NCBI RefSeq assembly: GCF_963576545.1
Contig: NC_083641.1
Coordinates: 13,324,893-13,388,892, forward strand
Length of the DNA: 64,000 bases
Reading direction: 5' to 3'
Source of the DNA: Limanda limanda
Taxonomy: Eukaryota > Chordata > Actinopteri > Pleuronectiformes > Pleuronectidae
The notes beneath the pieces are model-generated. The model worked only from the letters and a program-made list of their open reading frames with translations. It searched no databases and was not told where the DNA came from. Below are positions 27,324 through 40,600 of this stretch, in pieces (position 1 is the first letter of the stretch; each line of letters opens with the position of its first letter). A program made the translations under genes and the position numbers.

Positions 27324-30300
27324 GCTGCCCCCTCCCTCCTGAGATGTGCAGGTCCGGTGGCGTGTTTGCCGTTGGGGGGGGGGGGGGGGGGGGGGGGGGT
27401 GCAGCGCGAGAGGTTGGTCTATCCCTCCGCAGGTTCACCTTCAGAAATCTTGTTACGACTTTTACTTCCTCTAGAATAGGATAAGAGATAGTGTCTTATT
27501 TTGTGTGCCTAGAGTATAGTGGTTATACTGTGGTTTATTAATGTTCTTGGGCAGACACAAGAGGCACTTGTTTATAGTTAATTAGAAGTTCAGATGCACT
27601 GGTCCATTACTATTTGAACCTCAGCATCTAGGGTTCAAAATTGGTAAAATTATACATTATATGCATATTGTTGTTGTAATTTTTCAGTCAGTTGAGATAA
27701 ATCTTGAGGAGAAATATTTTGGGTTGTTTTGTGTCTGCATAGACCTACTATAAAAAGCACTTTGCATTTTTAATTTTAGTTCTTGTACTTTTGATACTTA
27801 AGTACATTTCAACACCAGATACTTTTGATACTTAAGTACTTTTAATATGAGCTACTTTAAGACATTTAGAAGACATAAGTTACGTCAATTTAATGGCAGA
27901 TGTGCTCGGCTAATTATGTGGGCCGGTCTGAGCCAAAAAATGCCCGGGCCGTTTTGTTCTCCCAGTCCAGCCCTGGTTACAACAGACAAAGACCTCAATC
28001 AAACTATTGTCTCATTCATTTGTGTCATTGAAGGTATACTGTATGCTTTGAAATTCTCATTGTTAGCTTAAATATTACATTTTGTCACTTTTTCGTGGAG
28101 ACACCCCGAGATTTCACAAAATGTTTGGTCATGGAAATTTGTTTTAAAGTTATTGAGAAGTCATGGAAATCCATTGGTCAAAATGTGTATGAACCCTGAA
28201 TAATGTCCATGTGTGTAAATGCAACATGTTTACAGACTCACCATTTCAACTCTCCCTTAAGTGTGGAACTTTGAACTGAATACTGCATGATTGGTGTAAA
28301 CATGCCATCCCACAATACGCTTCCCATGCCTGAATTGCATCTGTTTTTATTTAAGGTTGATTGATAATAAAACTTTGCCCAAACTGTTCCAGGCTACCCT
28401 TCCATGGCCATCACTTTCTTCCTGCATGAGGCCTACGGCGAGGAGCGAATCCTCAAAGTGCTGGACTTCTTCCAGAGGCCTCCGTGGCAGTACCACCACA
28501 CAGAGAGCTGCGGCAACCGAGCCGGGGGGATTCACATCACCTCCCCCAGCTCCCCCGCAAACGCCCTGCTCCAGCCCTACCTCCTGCCCAGCAGAGACTT
28601 CTATAGTTTGGGAGCAGGGATGCCTGTGTGGGGGGTTCGACCGGTGCACTGCGGAGGAGAAATACTGCGTGTGACCCTGTACAGTGGATACGACAACTAT
28701 GAGGACGCTGTGCGGCTGTACGAGACAGTGCTGCAGCAGCAGGCAGAGGAGCAGAAGGCCGGCTTCTGCTGGTTCACGCTCCACACAGGTAGATCTACAA
28801 GTTTGTCTTTTGCATCGCTTATTCTCTAATGAAAATCAGAAACCCGTGTTTTATTGTTAAGTCTTGAAAAGGAGCTTAAAGTGAAACGTCCCGAATCAGG
28901 GCCTTCACTTCAGAGGACGTGGCTTATGCGGTCCATGAAGGATTTGGTCTTTATGGGCTGTGTAGGCAGCGAAGGCCAAACCAAAATGAGATAGTCTGCT
29001 CTACTGAGGATTTCCATTATCCTCATCACCAGCTCATTCAACCCTGCTGTCGTCTAGCAACAGAGTTGGACACGAAGAGAAAACTTTAATGCCTCTTGGT
29101 TTTTTAGCATGTGTACCGTTAGCTGTTGAGTTGAAGTATATAAGTATGTCTTTGAAGAGATGTCTATGTCTTTTACAACTTCCCAAATCAACATGAATCA
29201 GAATCGTATCAAATAATCCCAACTCCAGAGTTTGTGTTTTTACAAATTAAGATATAAAAACGGTGACATCTAAACTGTTATATGTGTCCCTGAACACCTC
29301 CTCTAGTTTTGTTGTGTCTATTGTCTATTTTGGCCTGTTGCTCTCATCCCTCCTCTTCACACAGAGCCAGGGTTGTGCCTGCAGCTGGCGTTAAAGCAAC
29401 TGTCACCGGGGGTGCGGGTGGAGCCGTGCATCTCCGCCGTGCTGCAGTTCAGTGTGGATGAGATTGGACAGCTGGTCCCACTGCTGCCTAACCCGTGCAC
29501 ACCCATCAGCAACACACGCTGGCAGACTGAAGACCTAGATGGCAACAAGGTTCTTTTCCAGGTAAGTGCAGCCAGATCACACAATTCAACCTGCAGATAT
29601 AATTGTGGACAAAAAGTGGAAACTCAGAGTCATGACTAAATATTAATTTCTTTCTCTGGTACTGTACCTCCAAAACGTTTTGATTGGTGTCAATGTTAGA
29701 TTAAGCTTTAATTTGACATTACTTAAAATTGATGAGACTACTCTCATATCCACTTTCCCTATGGCTTTGTCCGTTGCTGCTATAACTTCTGGTGCAAATT
29801 ACACATGACAAAAGAAAACGCTGCTAACCAGTTTGTATTTTTCATTCGTGATGGCATTTATTTATTGTTGTTTGCAGCATTCAGTGAACAAAAATTTACC
29901 ACATGATTCGTGTCAGGTGATTTTCGTCGGCAATGGTGGTGAAGACAACAACTCCCATGATCCCACACTGCTTCATGATGCCAAAGTTACATATTGTACA
30001 TTTAAATCGAATTCATGATAGTCACACGACAGAGTATCCACTGATGTTGGAGTTGATGTCCTTCATTATCCCAAAATAAATGATATCTAACTTTAGACTG
30101 GTATTAAAATATGCTTTTATGAACAACAACAATGCACAATAAAAGCAGAATGCTTTGAACAACAGAAAAGGGAGAATACTTGTATCATTCTCCCAGTGAT
30201 AATGAAATAACTGAGGCATGTGGTTAGTGTCTTTCACAGAATAATCTGGAAGCTGTCAGAAAGCCATATGTTGTATGTTAATGCTGTCATAGCCAATTAA

Positions 30301-32009
30301 CGTGCTTTAATCTCTAGTCCGGGTGTAAATCATAATCCCTCTCCGCCTGTCTTCCTTTACTGCAGGTGAAAACGCCAGCTCAGCCTCAGCGACCTCTGAC
30401 CTGTGCTTTCCCCCCGACCTGCCCCAGCGTATCTCCTCGGGGAATCCAGCTCAGGAGCTCGGGACAGGGCCACAGCCTGTCGCCCTGCAGCCTCACCACC
30501 CCCCTGCCCTGGCAAGCACACAGGCAAGGTAAGAACCCAAGAAACCAAAATGTTTGTGGGGTGAAGACGATATACTCTGCTCAATCTACAGGGTGGAAAA
30601 TCTGCCGAGTATATTAAGAATGACTCAGTAACCCGTCACTCTCTGATCATCTCGGCCGAACGTCGGCAGGTTCCTCCTCCGATCCTCAGGGGGTGGAATC
30701 TGGATCAAATCAGCCCAAACTGGGCCTAGCTTTAGTTGTTACTTTCTTGTCATAAATCCAGGAGCCTGAGGCATGAGCCAGCTGGAGACGACACTATCAC
30801 TGGTGCAGAGACAAGTCTCTAAATGACTAGATCTCTGAGTCAGTCTGTGGCTCCCAGAGGCCACAGAGTTAAATATAATGATTTTTTTCACCTTATGTTT
30901 CTTAATTCTCACAGACAGCTAGTGTATGAGGAGATCATTTTTATGTGGGAGGCTGCTCAATGAAAGACTCATAACGGGACAAAATGATTGAGGCATGGAA
31001 CATTTGGAGGTTTAAGCTCTTAATGTTTGAAATTATAATGATGGGGAGTTTCAAGCCAAGTGGTTAAATTAGCCATTTAGCTTCACTGCCATGCAGTTAA
31101 AGTGGGTCAGTCGTCTGCAGTGAGGTTATGCAACTTTTTCCTGCTCAAGACTCATCTCATCTCCGCAATAGTTAAGGAGCTGTTGAGTCATCTTGTAATT
31201 CACGACAGAAATCAGATGATATTAAAAATGTTTCATTTATTTTAATTAAAACATACCACACACATATTTCCTTCGAGGAAACCTTCTTTCTACCGACAAC
31301 TTGAATTGACACAACTCAAAGAGACCACACACGATAATTACAGATGTTGAATCAAATTGGAGCACATTACATTTATGATGCTGCTTGTTGTGTCTTGCTG
31401 CTCTTAGGTCAAAGGCCTCTCCTGGACAAGCAGCATGGAGGAGGAGGAGGAGTTGGAGCAGAGAGCCTGGGATCAGGCAGCTGCTGCAGCACCCCTCCAG
31501 GCAGCTCCTGTTACTCCTCCCAGCACAGCAGCCCCGCCCCGCCCTCCTCCTCCAATCCACCTGACTCTCCTCAGCGCCCCTCCATCACCCACTCGCTCTC
31601 CCATCTCCTCCTGGAAGAGGACGAGGAGGAGCCAGAGACCAACGTAGACACGGGAGTTCCCATCTCACCTTGCTCTGATGCGACGGTCAAAACCATCACC
31701 CGCTCTGCCTCCGTAGACCTTTTAATGACTTTTCACTCGGACAGACCTGCAGCCGTTGGGGCTTCCGCTGTGGAGAGTCTTGCCAGGGAGTTGAGGGAGT
31801 GTCTGCCACAGACACACACACTGCCTCAGGGCCCCTCCAGGACGCGGGGCTCTGCTGCTTTTACAAATGGAGGCAGGGAGGGTTGTAACAGCAGGACTAG
31901 CGAAGCGAAGAGTCCCTTCAAAGGGCCTGTGGTTGAGAAAAGGACTCCGGCTGCACTGCTATCAGCACGCACAGACAATGAGGAGCCACTAGATGAGTTC
32001 TTCATCTAA
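25117..32009 (+). CDS. fam124b: FAM124B family protein
   Basis: Six coding exons join in frame: 25117-25132, 25928-26137, 28393-28788, 29365-29561, 30366-30528 and 31408-32009. They total 1584 nt, or 527 residues plus stop. The protein starts MSSSGIELTTRR. Residues to about 273 form the conserved FAM124 region, with blocks such as HVSERAAPFRSYTR, AITFFLHEAYGEERILKVL and LYSGYDNYEDAV. The C-terminal part is low-complexity, rich in Ser, Pro and Gly, with an acidic stretch, and ends DEFFI. The molecular function of the family is not established. No signal peptide or membrane segment is visible. Assignment to B rather than A rests mainly on adjacency to cul3, as on human 2q36. Intron 3 is swollen by nested hAT elements. 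The gene converges on mmp28. Confidence 0.88.
25468..25690 (+). repeat. interspersed fish repeat in fam124b intron 2
   Basis: Contains the phrases CTCAAGGAGGCAATGTTTTT, ACGTATTTCCACGAAACT, GGCTCCAGGAATTTTTTTT and CTTTAACATTGCAAGA. I recognise these from a repeat found throughout teleost genomes. Boundaries are approximate and the superfamily is not assigned. Confidence 0.6.
27251..27319 (+). repeat. (CT)n microsatellite
   Basis: About 34 uninterrupted CT units form a perfect polypyrimidine tract inside the inner hAT. Such tracts can form triplex DNA and vary in length. Confidence 0.97.
27374..27399 (+). repeat. 26-base G homopolymer
   Basis: An unbroken G run 54 bp after the CT tract. It could form a G-quadruplex, but long homopolymers are also prone to sequencing and assembly length error. 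Confidence 0.9.
27421..27474 (-). pseudogene. fragment of the 18S rRNA 3' end
   Basis: On the minus strand this stretch reads as the universally conserved 3' end of nuclear small-subunit rRNA. Landmarks on the + strand are CCGCAGGTTCACCT and then CTTGTTACGACTTTTACTTC, followed by CTCTAGA. A few substitutions separate it from the usual sequence, and similarity stops at both sides. At about 54 bp it is only a fragment. It sits directly after the G run inside the inner hAT element. Confidence 0.85.
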
Positions 32010-34649
32010 AATGCTGCCCCTGTGCCACATGCTGTGTTAATAATCACAGTGCAATTACAAACATATCACGTGGAGAAGATGAGACACCTTTAAGAGGATC
32101 TGAAGTTTAAAAGGAGGACATGTCGTGTTCGGGAAACCAAAGTTCAGCTGCACGAGTATCTTTCCACTCCAGTGTCTTAATGTATGAACTCTTAAAATGG
32201 TGTGACTTGTAACAGTGCCACATCCTACCTTACTGTTCAAAGAGCGGCACAAGATGAGTGAAGCTAATAAGACTGTTAAATATCTTATCACCCTGTATTT
32301 TACCTTGTTGAAGATTGTTTATTGTCCAAATTACTTCTATGTAGATCATACACACTGTGATCTGTGCAGCTATTGCTCTAACATGTAGCTCGGTGAATAG
32401 TTAACATGAAGGTTATGTTTTGAATGTGTTACTGTAAGGGATGTAAGGCCAGTTTAGTTCTTTGTGACATTTCTCAGATAGACAATCTTTTATTTTTAGA
32501 TTACCCTTAAAACAGATAATGATCTTATTGGGTAGGAGCTCTTTGTTGATGAGGATTAGAAATCTGATTTAATCTGATTACTCTTCACACTGCAGCACTG
32601 GCAGTCTGTCACAGAACAGAACTTTACCTTTTAACTCAAACCCAGTGGTTTTTCATAGCATTTGTTTAAATGCACATCAAATGATCATTGTTCTCGTATT
32701 TGTGTTGTAAAGTAGACATGATGGGTCGGCCAAATTATGGTTGGGAAGTACATTTAATTTTCACAGATTATAATATTTTCCTCCGCCCACTGCTGAAAGG
32801 GATTTTTAAATGACCAGACAGAAGAACATTTTGATATTAACCATTATTATGTAAGGTGTCTGAAATGTGTGCTCAGCCTGAAGCCTGAGAAATGTTAATT
32901 ACAGTTAGTCTGCAGTAAACTGAGGGATCAGCAGAGTTTATCCTAAGTGAAAACTTAAGATGCAAGTATTGGACTGATCACACACACACAACAGATGGCA
33001 GCAGACGACACACACACTTTGCACAGTGCACAGCATCATTGCAGTGATTAAATCTGTTTAGAGACTAGTCTAATTAAAGACAACATTATATTAGGTAGAG
33101 GGGGGAGGTTAAATGATTTTTCTCTACTTTGGTTTGGTCTCCTACACACATTATGTTAAAACTTTCCCTCTGGACTTAATCTGTGGATTGTGGCCAGTTT
33201 CTGAGTCAAATGCATATGAGTGAATATTGTACAGTATGAGCTGCTACTGGTCAATATGATATATGACAGTGGATGCGCAGTGCAGCTCCAACATGTGAAT
33301 TTGTTTACAGTTAATGGGTCTTACTGGAAAAAGAGAAGAATGCTGAGTTAGGGAGAATCAACTGTGACAATGTTCAGTGTCTCCAATGTTCAGTGATGCA
33401 GAGAAATTATTTTTGGACCAAGAATTAAAGACCGTTAAAGAAAATTGGCTTCATGTTGTTAAATTATAAAGAAACAGTAATAATCAGGTATTTTAGAATT
33501 CAGTAGCTGTGGGTACAGTGAGTTAGCTGGTGATCTACATTTATAGTGCAGTGCTGGATATTTTGAACAGAATTCACATCTCTTTTATGCATCACACTGT
33601 TGAAACCATAGACTGAATATAAAGACTGACGACACCTCCCAAAAGTGAAGCAAAACTGTCTGGATCGCCACCTGGTGGCTGGCTGCAGTATAGGTCATAC
33701 ATCCTTCCTCTTCGGGACACTGACCGAACTTAAAAGTCAAAGAACATGTCAAATAATTTTAGTTAGATAGCATGTTCATTTCTAGGTGGTTTAAGTGTTC
33801 TATAAGTTTTGTTTTAATTAGTTATTCAAGCAAAATGGTTTGAAACGTCATGAGTGACATAAGAGGGACTTTGCTGACGTGGCTCCACCCCCAAACGCTA
33901 CTGCTCAGACTCTGGCTTCAAATTACGTCCTTGGGGCAAGATGGTGGCATTCGTATCTGGGATATTTTGGCCTGATTTCTGGATAGCAGGAAGAGGCGGT
34001 GACAAGTCGTCCATCTTTAAGTCTGTGATAGAAACTGTTGTCAGCTTTGTTATAATATTTACATCTACCTGCCATCACACTTGATGACTCACCTACCTGT
34101 TCTCCTACACTTGCCTACACTTTATATAATGAATTCAGCATATTGTCAATGAGCAACTAATGGCTGCACACAATCACAGGCTTAAGTGAATTATTTCTAC
34201 AATTTCTTACATGTGTTAGTGACACTGGACGAGATGGTTTAAGTACAGGTGTGTTAGTTTCTCTGTCAGTGTGTAAATACTACAGGTGGAAAACATATGG
34301 ATTTAAAAGATGAAAAGTCTGTGTAGTGTCCCCACATACAAACAGTTGTTGATCTGCATGCACAGTCCTGCTATTGTTTAAACTGTATAAAAACGCTACA
34401 ATTGCACATCCATATACAGTAATAATAATTCTCGGCAGTGTAAATAATGTATGTGCTTCAAAATATACAAATCAACGGCAACCCTTTTGAGATATGACCT
34501 TTTGAGCCAGACTTAAAAAGACTTTTACAACATATAAACTCAATGTGGGTTTTAGACACAAAAAAACAAACAGTACCACCTTTCGGTATTTTACAGTCAA
34601 CACATCAACCAATTGCACTTTATCTCAAGCTTACAGCTCCACCTGCTGG
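32010..34649. other. fam124b 3' UTR and intergenic gap to mmp28
   Basis: Convergent 3' ends face each other here. The first part is presumably fam124b 3' UTR and the last part mmp28 3' UTR. No clear boundary signal was chosen. A MITE at 33607-34030 is listed separately; otherwise no gene is seen. Confidence 0.5.
33607..34030. mobile_element. MITE with CATAGACTG-type ends
   Basis: The left end CATAGACTGAATATAAAGA and right end CCATCTTTAAGTCTGTGA are imperfect inverted copies. The body contains CACCTGGTGGCTGGCTGCAG and GTGGCTCCACCCCCAAACG, phrases I associate with an abundant teleost MITE. No coding capacity. Confidence 0.65.
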
Positions 34650-37600
34650 TCACAGAATGTTATTGCTCTGAGGCGTGTTGCTGCAGCCGGTCCAGCTGAG
34701 GTCCTGAGCCCACTGACCCTCCCTGGTGACCCGCACCTTGAGCGGATCGAACCTCCAGAACCGCTGCTCCCTGAACAGATAGAGGCGCCCCCCCGAACGC
34801 GTCAGGGCCCCGTTGGTCCCCTGTGGGACCCCGGTCCAGTCCGCCAGCCTGCGGGGGTAGTAGGGCTCCTGGCGCAGGGTCCGCAGGTTGAGCACCGAGT
34901 AGCGGGAGCCCTTGAAGAGGACCATGTGACCCAGCGGGGCGTAGAAGAAGGCACAGTCCGGGTGGTGGGGCAGCCCCAGCTCGCTGCTCCTCTTCGGGAA
35001 GCCGGAGTCCAGACGGTTCCCCGTGTAGCGCCACATCCGCTTCCCTGCATGAGAGGAGGAGGATTTATAACAGGATATGTTTTATGTTTTATAATGAAAG
35101 ATATAATTATAGGAGCTCATGCATCAAATGAGTTCAGTACTCAACATTTAATACTACTACTAGGGTTGCAAGGGGGCGGAAAGTTTCCGGTAAATTTCCG
35201 GAAACTTTCCGGAAACTTTCCATGGGAAGTTTAGCTTGGGAATTTTGGGAAAAAATACGCAAATTAAACGCTGAGCAATAAAAACATCATTCAAAACTCT
35301 ATTTTAAAGATGTATGGAATGCAGCACACGCTGCACGTTGAATTTCAACCCTCCACTGTGCATTCTTCCATCACATGCACAGATAACTCCCAGCATCCTT
35401 CACACTACAGCACTATTGAGGCCTGCTGTATTGTGCAGGACTAGTCAGGTAAGTTTCGATGATATTACTGGGGAAAATATATTAGCATGCTGATTGAGGA
35501 TTGTTCATCTGTTCATCTAGCCTATTTCCATTCATTTATCCATCAATTGTAAAATATGTTTACAGACGATTCCAATTGTTTGGCTAACTATTTATATCTC
35601 TGGCATGTCATTAGTGTTTTTTTAAACAAAATTTTTCTCACCTTATTCTACAGAACAATGCCACGTGCACTATCTCATGTGTGAAGACATTTCACCTCAT
35701 CCAATGTAGAAGGAAAGGTTGTGTACATTTGCAAATACTGTGCAAAGACCTATGTTAAGAATGCCACACATTGCTGAAGCATATAGTCAAGTGCCCAAAG
35801 TTTCCTCAGGGCTCAAATCAGCCTATGACAAAACAATATGTTTATATTTATGTCTGTATATGACAAGGTAAATACAGTTAGTATAAATTACCCACAACAT
35901 TTCCAGTTTATTCCCGTTAATTCCCATTAATTCCCGTTTATTCCCGTTAATTCCCATGGAAAGTTTCCAACTTTGAATATTCCCGGAATTTTGCAACTCT
36001 AACTACTACTACTAATAATAATAATAAAACTAACTTGGTTACAAATTTACAAAATACATGGGAAAAGGGGCGGTGAGGCCTAGGGGGTAGAGTGGGAGTT
36101 CTCCAACAAGAAGGTTGCCGGTTCAATCCCCACTCTTCCCCATCTGCATGCCGAAGTGTCCTTGGCAAGATACTGAACCCCTAAAATGGCCCCTCATAAA
36201 TGTTGAGTGTACTAAATATGTAAGTCGCTTTGGACAAAAGTGTCAGCTAAATAACATGTAATATAATGAAAAAAAAGATAACCTAAAAGAAAAACATCCG
36301 TAAACACAAAACCCGCTGCACAAATTCACTTTGTCATTTTCCTCTTTTATGACACTTACACCAAGATTTCCATCAAAATCCTATCAGTCATTTTAAAATA
36401 AAAAATGACCCTGACAGAGGACAGACAGCTCAGTGTTTTGAGAAATGCAGTCTGCTGCTTGAGACAGTAACGTGTCTGCAGTGTGTCCTTCACCTCTCAG
36501 AGGACACATGATGGAGAGGAAGGTGGAAATGATTTATGGAGAGTAAACAATGCCTCAGGAGAGTCTTTTTAGCAGATAAGTGAATTCAGAAAACGCCTTT
36601 TGATTTTCAATGGGAAAGTTAAACTTGTAGAAACCTTCAGATGTTTGTTTTCCTTTAGCACAAAGGTGAAACTCCTTAAGCAATTACAGCTGAGGCCGAG
36701 GTGCAGTATAATGTCTTTAAATAGCTCTTTCCTACTCAAAAAGCCATGGTAAAAATCTATTTTGGGCTTTAACAAATGCATGGAGTCAGGTTAGAGAGGA
36801 TGTCTTTAAAAGGAAGCGTGAGTGGCATCAATGAGCTCAGTGAAGCAGCACCTTTGAAGAAGTACCACTTGGAGTCCAGTGGAGAGAAGGCAGCGGCCTC
36901 GATGGCGGGAGGGAGGTCGGGCCAGCGCTGACGGAGGGGCAGCGGGTCGCTCACGCTGCCATCAGCCGACACCGTCCAGTACACGCCGGCCCGAAACACC
37001 AGCACCGTGTCATTCTGGTCTGGATGCACATACAAAATAGCACAAAGGTTAAATTACTGGGTAGATTGACTGTGTAGCAGATATAATAATAAAAAAGATC
37101 TTGTTTCAGCTACACCAGGCGGGAGGCCTAAAAAAAACATGAAACTTTGCAGGAAATTCAAGGCTTACGGATATTTTGGTATTCTGGAGTCATTTGAAAT
37201 GGGCATGGCAAACTGGCTCAACAGCGCCCCCTGGAAGACAGCCCCTAGGTTTCCCTTTGACCGATCTTCACAAAAATCGTAGCCCAGGTGTATCAACACC
37301 AGACAAACAAAAGAGTCTCAAGGGGCATTATAACAACTGCACAGGAAGCCCTCCATTTTGCATTTAGTGGCCATTTTTCATATTTTTACTTTGATTAACT
37401 TGTCCCAGGGCTTTAATCAGATCAACTTTCATCAGAATAACTTACTGGATAAACAAAAAATATAACAAACAAAAACAGTATTATTATTATAACACTAATC
37501 ATGTTTATTTTGGAAGCGTACCCATGGTGATGGCATCGAAGACGCCCTGGCAGTAGAGAGGCTGCTCTGTGGTCTTGTGCCTGTTGTGAAGCTCGGTGAA

Positions 37601-40600
37601 CTCCCACTGCTGCAGGGCGGCGTGCAGCACCTGACCCGGCAGCCTCACCGGGCGCTCACCTGTAGGCTTACCTGAGGGGGAAACAAAGAAAACACGATGA
37701 ACGATGAAAAGAAAAGGCCTCAGACAACAAGTCAAACAGAAGTGGTGTTATCATAGCGATTGTTATTTAAACAAACAGTCCTGTATGCTAGAGTCTAATT
37801 CAGGGGTGGGCAAACTTTTTGACTCGCGGGCCACAATGGGTTCCAAAATTTGACAGAGGGGCCGGGCCAGGAACAGATGGATGGAGTGTTTTTGTGATCT
37901 AATATAAATGATCAAAATCATTACATGAAAGGATTTGGCCTTTACCAAGTAGCAAAGCACTTATTTGCAAGGCCATTTAACAAAAACCCGCCTTCAGAGA
38001 AAGGCTTGCTAACCTTTGCTATTTCGAATGCCCCCCCAAAAACATGCCTTGGTAGATGACTCTTTAATCGCAGTTTGTCTGTGAAAAAAAATGTTGCTGA
38101 GTCTGTAAATTAGTCGCCAACCTCTGAGCTGCAGCGACCCGTTCTTGCGTTGACTGCTTGCTAGCGTAGTTAGCATGCTTCATAGCAAAGTGACGGCTGA
38201 TGTTGTACTCCATGAAAACTGCGACAGTTTATTGGTATACAGGCATACAGCCTTCGATTGGACTTCAGTGAAAAAGTTTTTTGTTGTCGACTCCGTGTTA
38301 AAAACTCGGCACTCATTGTCCACTTTTGGTTTCCTTGATCCTCTCATTTTACAGAAGGGCTCACAGGGCAAAGGGAAAAAGAGAAAGGGAAGCCACGTGC
38401 CCTTTCGAGCCCTATACACCACACTCCCGGGCAAATTTAATTTAGCTGATGCTTTTATCCAAAGCGACTTACAATAAGTGCATTCAACCCTGAGGGTTCA
38501 AACCCAGAACAACAAGAATCAAGAAAGTACGATTTGTTCCAAAAAAAGGAAAACTACAAATTTCTATAAGTACGTGCCATTTAAGTGCTACAAAATTGAA
38601 AGTTTAATAAAAAAAAATGTTTGGCGTGCCAGATTAAAAAGCCCAACAGGCCGTACTTTGCCCATGTCTGGCGTAGATTAAGGTACGACTTATTTTGTGA
38701 ATGTTGATATACTGCTCATGAAATACAACAAGAACCGTTGGGAACCAGAGCAAAGCTGTAATGAGGGAGATAGTTTTCATGCTGTCCTTTGAGACACAAA
38801 CCAAACTGTAAGAACTAACTTTGAACTTGTTTGAGGAAATAACCGTTTTTCAACATTATTAGCTGCTGCTAGCGATTCATTGCAATGGGACAAAAACAAC
38901 TTATAAAGATCAACAATTAGCATACTGTAGATGTGCAGATTACTTTAGCCAATGGGGATGCGTCAGTAAATCTTCACAATGTGATTGGTGCTTCAGAGGC
39001 CGACGGGACAGAGGAACAGATTAAAAAAGACGCAACTGTTGCATCTGGAGGACAGTCACTGAGACGTTGAAGGACAGCGATGGCCTGTCTCACAACTCTT
39101 CTCTTTGCCATGTGGCTTGGTGAGTAGGCAGGAATTCTCTCTGTGCTCTAGTTTCAACCTGTTTCAGTAAAGCATTGCATCACATTTCTGTCTTTTATCA
39201 AGGTGTGAAAGTGAAGCATTTTGTGACATGACCGGGTCTGACCAAGAAATACTGCTGCTGCTTCTTTTTCTTTTGGTCAGATACTGTGATAAGATGTTGT
39301 TCTCTGTCTCATTCAGGTGTGACAGTGAGCACAGTGGTTGATCTGGAGAAGAGAATCTTCGGAGGTGAAGAGTGTGGACCAAATGAGCGTCAGTACCATG
39401 TCAAGCTGATAATCACTGATATGGACCGACGATTGCACCTTTGTGGCGGCTCTCTGATCAGTGACCGATGGATTCTGACTGCATTCCACTGCTTAAAGCC
39501 AGGAGGGTGAGAAAGTGATTAAACTTTTACTTTAATGCTCTTATGCACCGGTCATTAATGGTTTGATGTGAAACTTTGATTAATAACCAACAGTATTAAA
39601 ATATGTTATGTTGACTGTGATGTTTATAGTTTTCCCTGTAGGACGATCACCGCAATTATAGGCGTGCATCGTGCTTTTACTGTGGGAATCAAAGATCCAC
39701 CTGAGATCTTCAACAATGACCCGGAACACGACGTCGTGTTACTGAAGCTGCCTAAAGCAGTTGTAGGTTTCAAACCTGTACAACTTCCCGACTGTCAACA
39801 TCGTCCCAAGATGTGAGTTCTCATCCTTCCAGTGAATATTTGAAAATAAAAACAACAATTATTTAACTTACTACTTATAGTTTCAAACTATATTTTAATT
39901 TACATTTTTTGTTTCTTACAGAGGTGCTGTGGTTCAGGTGGCAGGTCACGGTCACTGGATACTTGGCCCAAATTATGAAAAAGGTGAGTTTCATGTTATT
40001 GGATTATTTTTATAATCTTTTTTTACTTGTGTTCTTGTTTCTTTTAAGAGAAAAATATCTAAATCAATCAGGTTTTTCTCTGTCTTCATAGTGTTGCTTA
40101 TTTATTTATACAAAAAAATATCTTAGGCTCAATGTAGTTTATTAAAGTATCAATGAGTATAATAATTCTCCAGTGGTGAGTTCACTGATAAAAACTTTTC
40201 TTCTCTTCAGTACCTAGTTCTTCAGACACTCTGCAATGTGCTGAAATGAACATCGCCGACTGTCAACGTCGAAAACATGAGCACTGGTTCTGTTACAGAG
40301 CACGTTCGATGGATACAGGTGGCGTGAGTACATGTCTTCTAACTTTGTTTAATTTTTTCAGCTATAGCAAGTGTCAATTGTTTGTTAAAAAAAGAAATGT
40401 TAATGATTACAGCAAAAAACTGCAATAAACACACGTATGTCTCTCACAGGGTGACTCTGGTGGATGAGTGGTGTACAGGGACAGGATTTATGGTGTCCAT
40501 GTAATGGGTCATCCTACACATGCCTTTGCTGCACCAGCTACATCTATGGACCTCTGTTATCCGCCATACTTGAAGTGGATCAAGGATACTATCAAGCAAC

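Larger units (their letters stand above)
26611..27975. mobile_element. inner hAT element nested in the outer one
   Basis: Ends are CAGGGGTGGACTGG and, inverted, CAGGGCTGGACTGG. A perfect 8-bp target duplication, GTTACAAC, lies at 26603-26610 and 27976-27983. A remnant near 26956 starts ATGGATAATAAGAG and, allowing for frame breaks, resembles the lysine-rich N-terminus of a hAT/ZMYM-type transposase. The remainder holds a long CT run, a G run and an 18S rRNA-like fragment. It cannot move without help from another element. Confidence 0.88.
26271..28198. mobile_element. outer non-autonomous hAT-like element in fam124b intron 3
   Basis: The left end is CAGGGTTCCTACGGTCATGA. The right end, ending in TATGAACCCTG, gives an inverted CAGGGTTC terminus, and sequence just inside both ends repeats a TCATGGAAAT-like phrase. 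The flanks share AATAAT but not a perfect 8-bp duplication. It is split by a second hAT at 26611-27975. No transposase frame of its own was seen. Confidence 0.75.

Noticed and set aside
27065..27484. 139-codon frame with a poly-Ser/Leu run and its minus-strand Arg-Glu counterpart
   Set aside because: Produced by translating the CT microsatellite and the G run.
34660..35234. Long frames on both strands over the last mmp28 exon
   Set aside because: Shadows of the GC-rich hemopexin exon; only the frame ending at 34650 matches MMP28.
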